NCBI GenBank assembly: GCA_015183035.1
Contig: JACZZP010000013.1
Location: 2,170,001 to 2,234,000 of the forward strand
Length of the DNA: 64,000 bases
Origin: Meloidogyne chitwoodi
Lineage: Eukaryota; Nematoda; Chromadorea; Rhabditida; Meloidogynidae
Direction of reading: 5' to 3'
Part shown: piece by piece, positions 61,348 through 64,000 of the stretch
Layout of the letters: the number at the start of each line of letters is the position of its first letter
How positions within the stretch are numbered: the first letter of the stretch is position 1
The notes under the pieces: model-generated
Seen by the model: only the letters and a program-made list of their open reading frames with translations
The model's database searches: none
What the model was told of the DNA's origin: nothing
Position numbers and translations under genes: made by a program

Positions 61348-63970
61348 TTATAATTGTCTTTGTCCAAATGGTACACGTTTTTTTGTAGTTGTATTATTAT
61401 TATTACTTTTTTCTTCTCCTTCAAAAATATTTTTTTGCATTTTAAACAAATTAATATTCTCATTATTTTCTTTTTTTATTTTTTGTTGTTGATTTAATGG
61501 TCGAAATGCTCTAGGTGATAAAGACGAAGAAGAAGGGGAAAATGGTGGAATTATTTGCTGTTCTTTTTGTTGTTGACCAGATTTGTCTTTATTTGGAGAA
61601 ATATTTTCTATTAGAAAAAAATTTTTTTTAATTAAAACAATTTTTTTACCTTTTTGATAATTTTGGGTAAAACCTAAAATTGACTGAACAGAATGACGCA
61701 CTTTTGTTAAGTTTTTTGTTGGGTATTTATCTGCTGTTAATGCTGTAAGAATTTGTGTTTGTAATTGAGATTGTAAAGGAAAAGTTTGTAATTGATTTTG
61801 TAAAACTTGTTGTTTCAAGTTTTGTAATTGAGTTTGATTTTGGTGTAAATGTTTTAAGTTTTGTGTTTGGTTTTGTAATTGTTGTTGTGTTGGCCAACAA
61901 TAAAAATTAGAGGAAGAACAAGGAAATGTTGGTAATAAAAACATTTGTTGTTGTTGGGGAATAGTAATATTTTCTTTTGAACATAAAACAAGTTGTTGAG
62001 GTAGTGAAACATTTGAAGGATGCTAAATATTTTTATTTTAAATATTTCTTGTCAAATTAAACAAACCAAAGGAAGTGGTCTAGGCAAACTAAAATTTTCG
62101 TCTTCTCTGTTTTCTTGTTGTTGTTGTGAAATTACTCTATTCATTTTTCGACGTTTATTAGAATTTATTGAACTTTTAGTTTCTTCAGAAGATAAGGTTG
62201 GAATTAAATTATTATTTTCATTATATTTTTCAACTTCAATTTTCACTTTTCTGCTAAATCTTTTCTTCTCTGACACTTGTTTTTCCTCTTTAAAATCATT
62301 TTGTAAATCTCCCAAGTATTTGGGAGAATTGATAGAACTTCCAACATCTGGGGAATGAACAGATGGATGAAGAAGAGAAACACCAGCAAAGCATATTCGT
62401 GTGCGTTCTCTAGAGAGGAATTCATGCATACTCAATGCTGCATTTGTCGGTTCTTCTGAAAAATAAGTTTGTAATTTTTAAATGAAGATTGTAAACAAGT
62501 TTGAAAAAAAGTTTTAAGACAGCGATTTAGAATATTTATTTTAAAATATATATGTATGTATAATTTTATATTTAAGAGCGAGTGTGGTCGAGTGGTGAAG
62601 GATATGGATTCGCATCTTTGTGCTAAGCGTGTTCGAGACCTTTTGGTGTGGTTTTATTTTAATTTAAGAAAATATTTGTTATATTTTCCAACATTAATTT
62701 AAAATTATATTAAAATTTAAAAATATAAACCTTCAGGTGCAGGTCCACAATATCTATAAAGAGGGATTTTCTTGGTGCCAAATAAATGATTCGTTCTTAA
62801 TACCAAATTCATCGTCATCAAAACATTTGCTACAAATATTAATCAATCTTCATAATTATAATTTAAATATACCAATATCATAAAGACGTCTACAACGAGA
62901 ACGAGATGGTGGATTACAACCTTCAGATTCTAAATCTTTTATTAACATTGTGCTAACAACATCTAGACTGAATGCTCTATATGGATCACAAAGTAAGACC
63001 TTTTTAAAATAAAATATTAAAATTTTTTGAAAAAAATTCTAATTGTCACTTACCATTAAAAACCTCCTGCACAATTGAGCTAAAGAATTTTTCCCACATC
63101 TATCGCGACTTGTTAAAGGTCCAAAGGCAGATTCTTCTTCATCTTCTTGTAAATCTTCTATAATTTTATTTGTTTCTTTATTTCTAATATTTTCATTATC
63201 AAAATGTGTTGTAAAACTGCACATTGCCCTCTCTACTGAAGCTATTTTTATTGGTAATTCACCTTTTTGGGCATCCCTAATTTTTGAAATAAAATTAGAA
63301 TGAAAAAAAGAAACCTTTGTAATGCAAACATTAATTCTGGTAATTTATAAACTCCATGCCATTTATAAAATGATTTGTTTGTTTTTTGCATAACTTCTAA
63401 TGCTTCCATAACATTTACCTTAAAAAATAATTCAATTTAAGAGAAAACAAAAGTTTGTCCATCAGGCGGGTTCGAACCCTCGATCTTCCTCAGCCTTATT
63501 ATTAGAATATTTGATTTTTATTTGTTAACTTACAATATCGTAAATACGTCTTTTCTCAACATTCATACTTCTAGCAATACTTTCTAAATGTACATCACGT
63601 CCATGTTCTGCTTCTAAGGATACTTTTTGAAGGAATGGATTGCATAATTTTCCTAGTGATTTTTCTTTACGAGAGGGACCTCTACGTAAAATTGTTGTTG
63701 GTTCCAATTCATTTAATTTTTTATTTTTATTAATTATTTTTTCTGAACCTGAAAAAATATAAATACTTTACTAATAGAGAGTCTCTCAATTTTTTAAATC
63801 TAATTTAATTAATTAAAAAAAATACCAAATTGTTTAAAATCCTTATCTTCTTCTCTCTTTTCTTCTTTAATTTTTATTCTTGATTTTAAAATAAAATTTG
63901 GACAATTTTCTTTGTTTTCTTCATCAATATAATCACCACAAACATCTACAAATTTATTTTCTTCGTCCAT
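61348..63970 (-). CDS. efl-3: Atypical E2F (E2F7/8, EFL-3-like) with two DNA-binding domains
   Basis: Transcriptional repressor that binds E2F sites without a DP partner. Exon 1 starts at ATG 63968-63970 (MDEENKFVDVCGDYIDEENK). The first winged helix reads GPSRKEKSLGKLCNPFLQKV, HLESIARSMNVEKRRIYDIV, NVMEALEVMQKTNKSFYKWH. The second is FGPLTSRDRCGKNSLAQLCR, FSLDVVSTMLIKDLES, RCRRLYDIANVLMTMNLVLR and KKIPLYRYCGP. Both carry the RRxYDIxNV recognition helix, and having two of them is diagnostic for E2F7/8. The C-terminal half is Ser/Gln/Asn-rich, ending GQRQL-stop at 61348. About nine exons. Introns contain tRNA-like relics at 62577 and 63461. No dimerisation or pocket-binding region is evident, as expected. 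Confidence 0.9.
62577..62652 (+). pseudogene. tRNA-Ser/Leu-like sequence in an E2F intron (antisense)
   Basis: GCGAGTG then the A-box TGGTCGAGTGG (62585-62595), typical of serine tRNAs, and a B-box-like GTTCGAGACC (62631-62640). The 3' side does not pair with GCGAGTG, so it is a relic. Confidence 0.55.
63455..63498 (-). pseudogene. tRNA 3'-half-like fragment in an E2F intron
   Basis: On the minus strand AGGGTTCGAACCCGCC, a perfect B-box within a short T-arm hairpin, then TGATGGAC. No A-box was found upstream on that strand. Confidence 0.45.
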
Positions 63971-64000
63971 TATTTATTTTAAGTTTGTAAAATTAAATAA

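Noticed and set aside
61348..61944. 198-codon minus-strand frame as a separate Gln-rich gene
   Set aside because: It is the C-terminal part of the E2F7/8 gene: it joins upstream exons in frame and shares strand.
62243..62425. Alternative minus-strand frame over the E2F exon
   Set aside because: Out-of-frame shadow of the coding exon LSMHEFLSRERTRICFAGV.

Overview
The window is nuclear DNA from a nematode. It is extremely A+T-rich (roughly four fifths by eye), with small multi-exon genes, many introns of 30-60 bp, and nematode-type genes: a LIN-29 zinc-finger factor, an ODR-2-like Ly6 protein, a class-2 (LIPS-type) lipase and an atypical E2F. Together with the poly-Q/N/S tracts and the intron style, this looks most like a tylenchid such as a root-knot nematode (Meloidogyne). 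That assignment is an inference; no rRNA or mitochondrial marker is present.

Layout. 0-13 kb: one small membrane-protein gene (473-1379), then about 11.7 kb of AT-rich non-coding DNA with a foldback MITE and a tRNA-like relic. 13.2-15.8 kb: lin-29 homologue (+). 16.8-18.2 kb: Ly6/ODR-2-like gene (-). 18-22 kb: repeats. 22.1-25.0 kb: ADP/ATP translocase and Mediator subunit MED18 (+). 25.1-26.6 kb: an internally deleted Merlin/IS1595-type transposon with a large internal palindrome carrying an MSP-like fragment, followed by a crippled second copy of the MED18 ends. 27.0-30.0 kb: DEAD-box helicase DDX55/SPB4 (-), divergent from a DNAJB1/DNJ-13 chaperone gene (30.6-31.9 kb, +). Between these two lies a long perfect heat-shock element and a TATA box. 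32.0-35.0 kb: a MITE and two unrecognised small genes. 35.9-43.3 kb: a polyhomeotic-like Polycomb gene (+) with an RNase P subunit gene (RPP21) nested antisense in its last intron. 44.5-56.0 kb: RalGAP beta subunit (+). 56.8-58.2 kb: secreted lipase (-). 59.4-59.7 kb: small membrane ORF (-). 60.1-61.2 kb: secreted nitrobindin-like protein (+). 61.3-64.0 kb: E2F7/8-type repressor (-), complete to its start codon.

The genes do not form one pathway. Themes are chromatin and transcription (LIN-29, MED18, polyhomeotic, E2F7/8), RNA processing (DDX55, RPP21), mitochondrial energy exchange, chaperoning and Ral signalling. The most unusual material is non-coding: about ten tRNA-like sequences with intact A or B boxes, mostly in introns; a minisatellite that fills a whole intron and supplies its splice acceptor; the Merlin element with its captured palindrome; and a possible GC-AG intron inside the lin-29 zinc-finger cluster.

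Gene models were spliced by hand from GT-AG signals, frame continuity and remembered family features. Exon ends are therefore proposals, and no database search was run.
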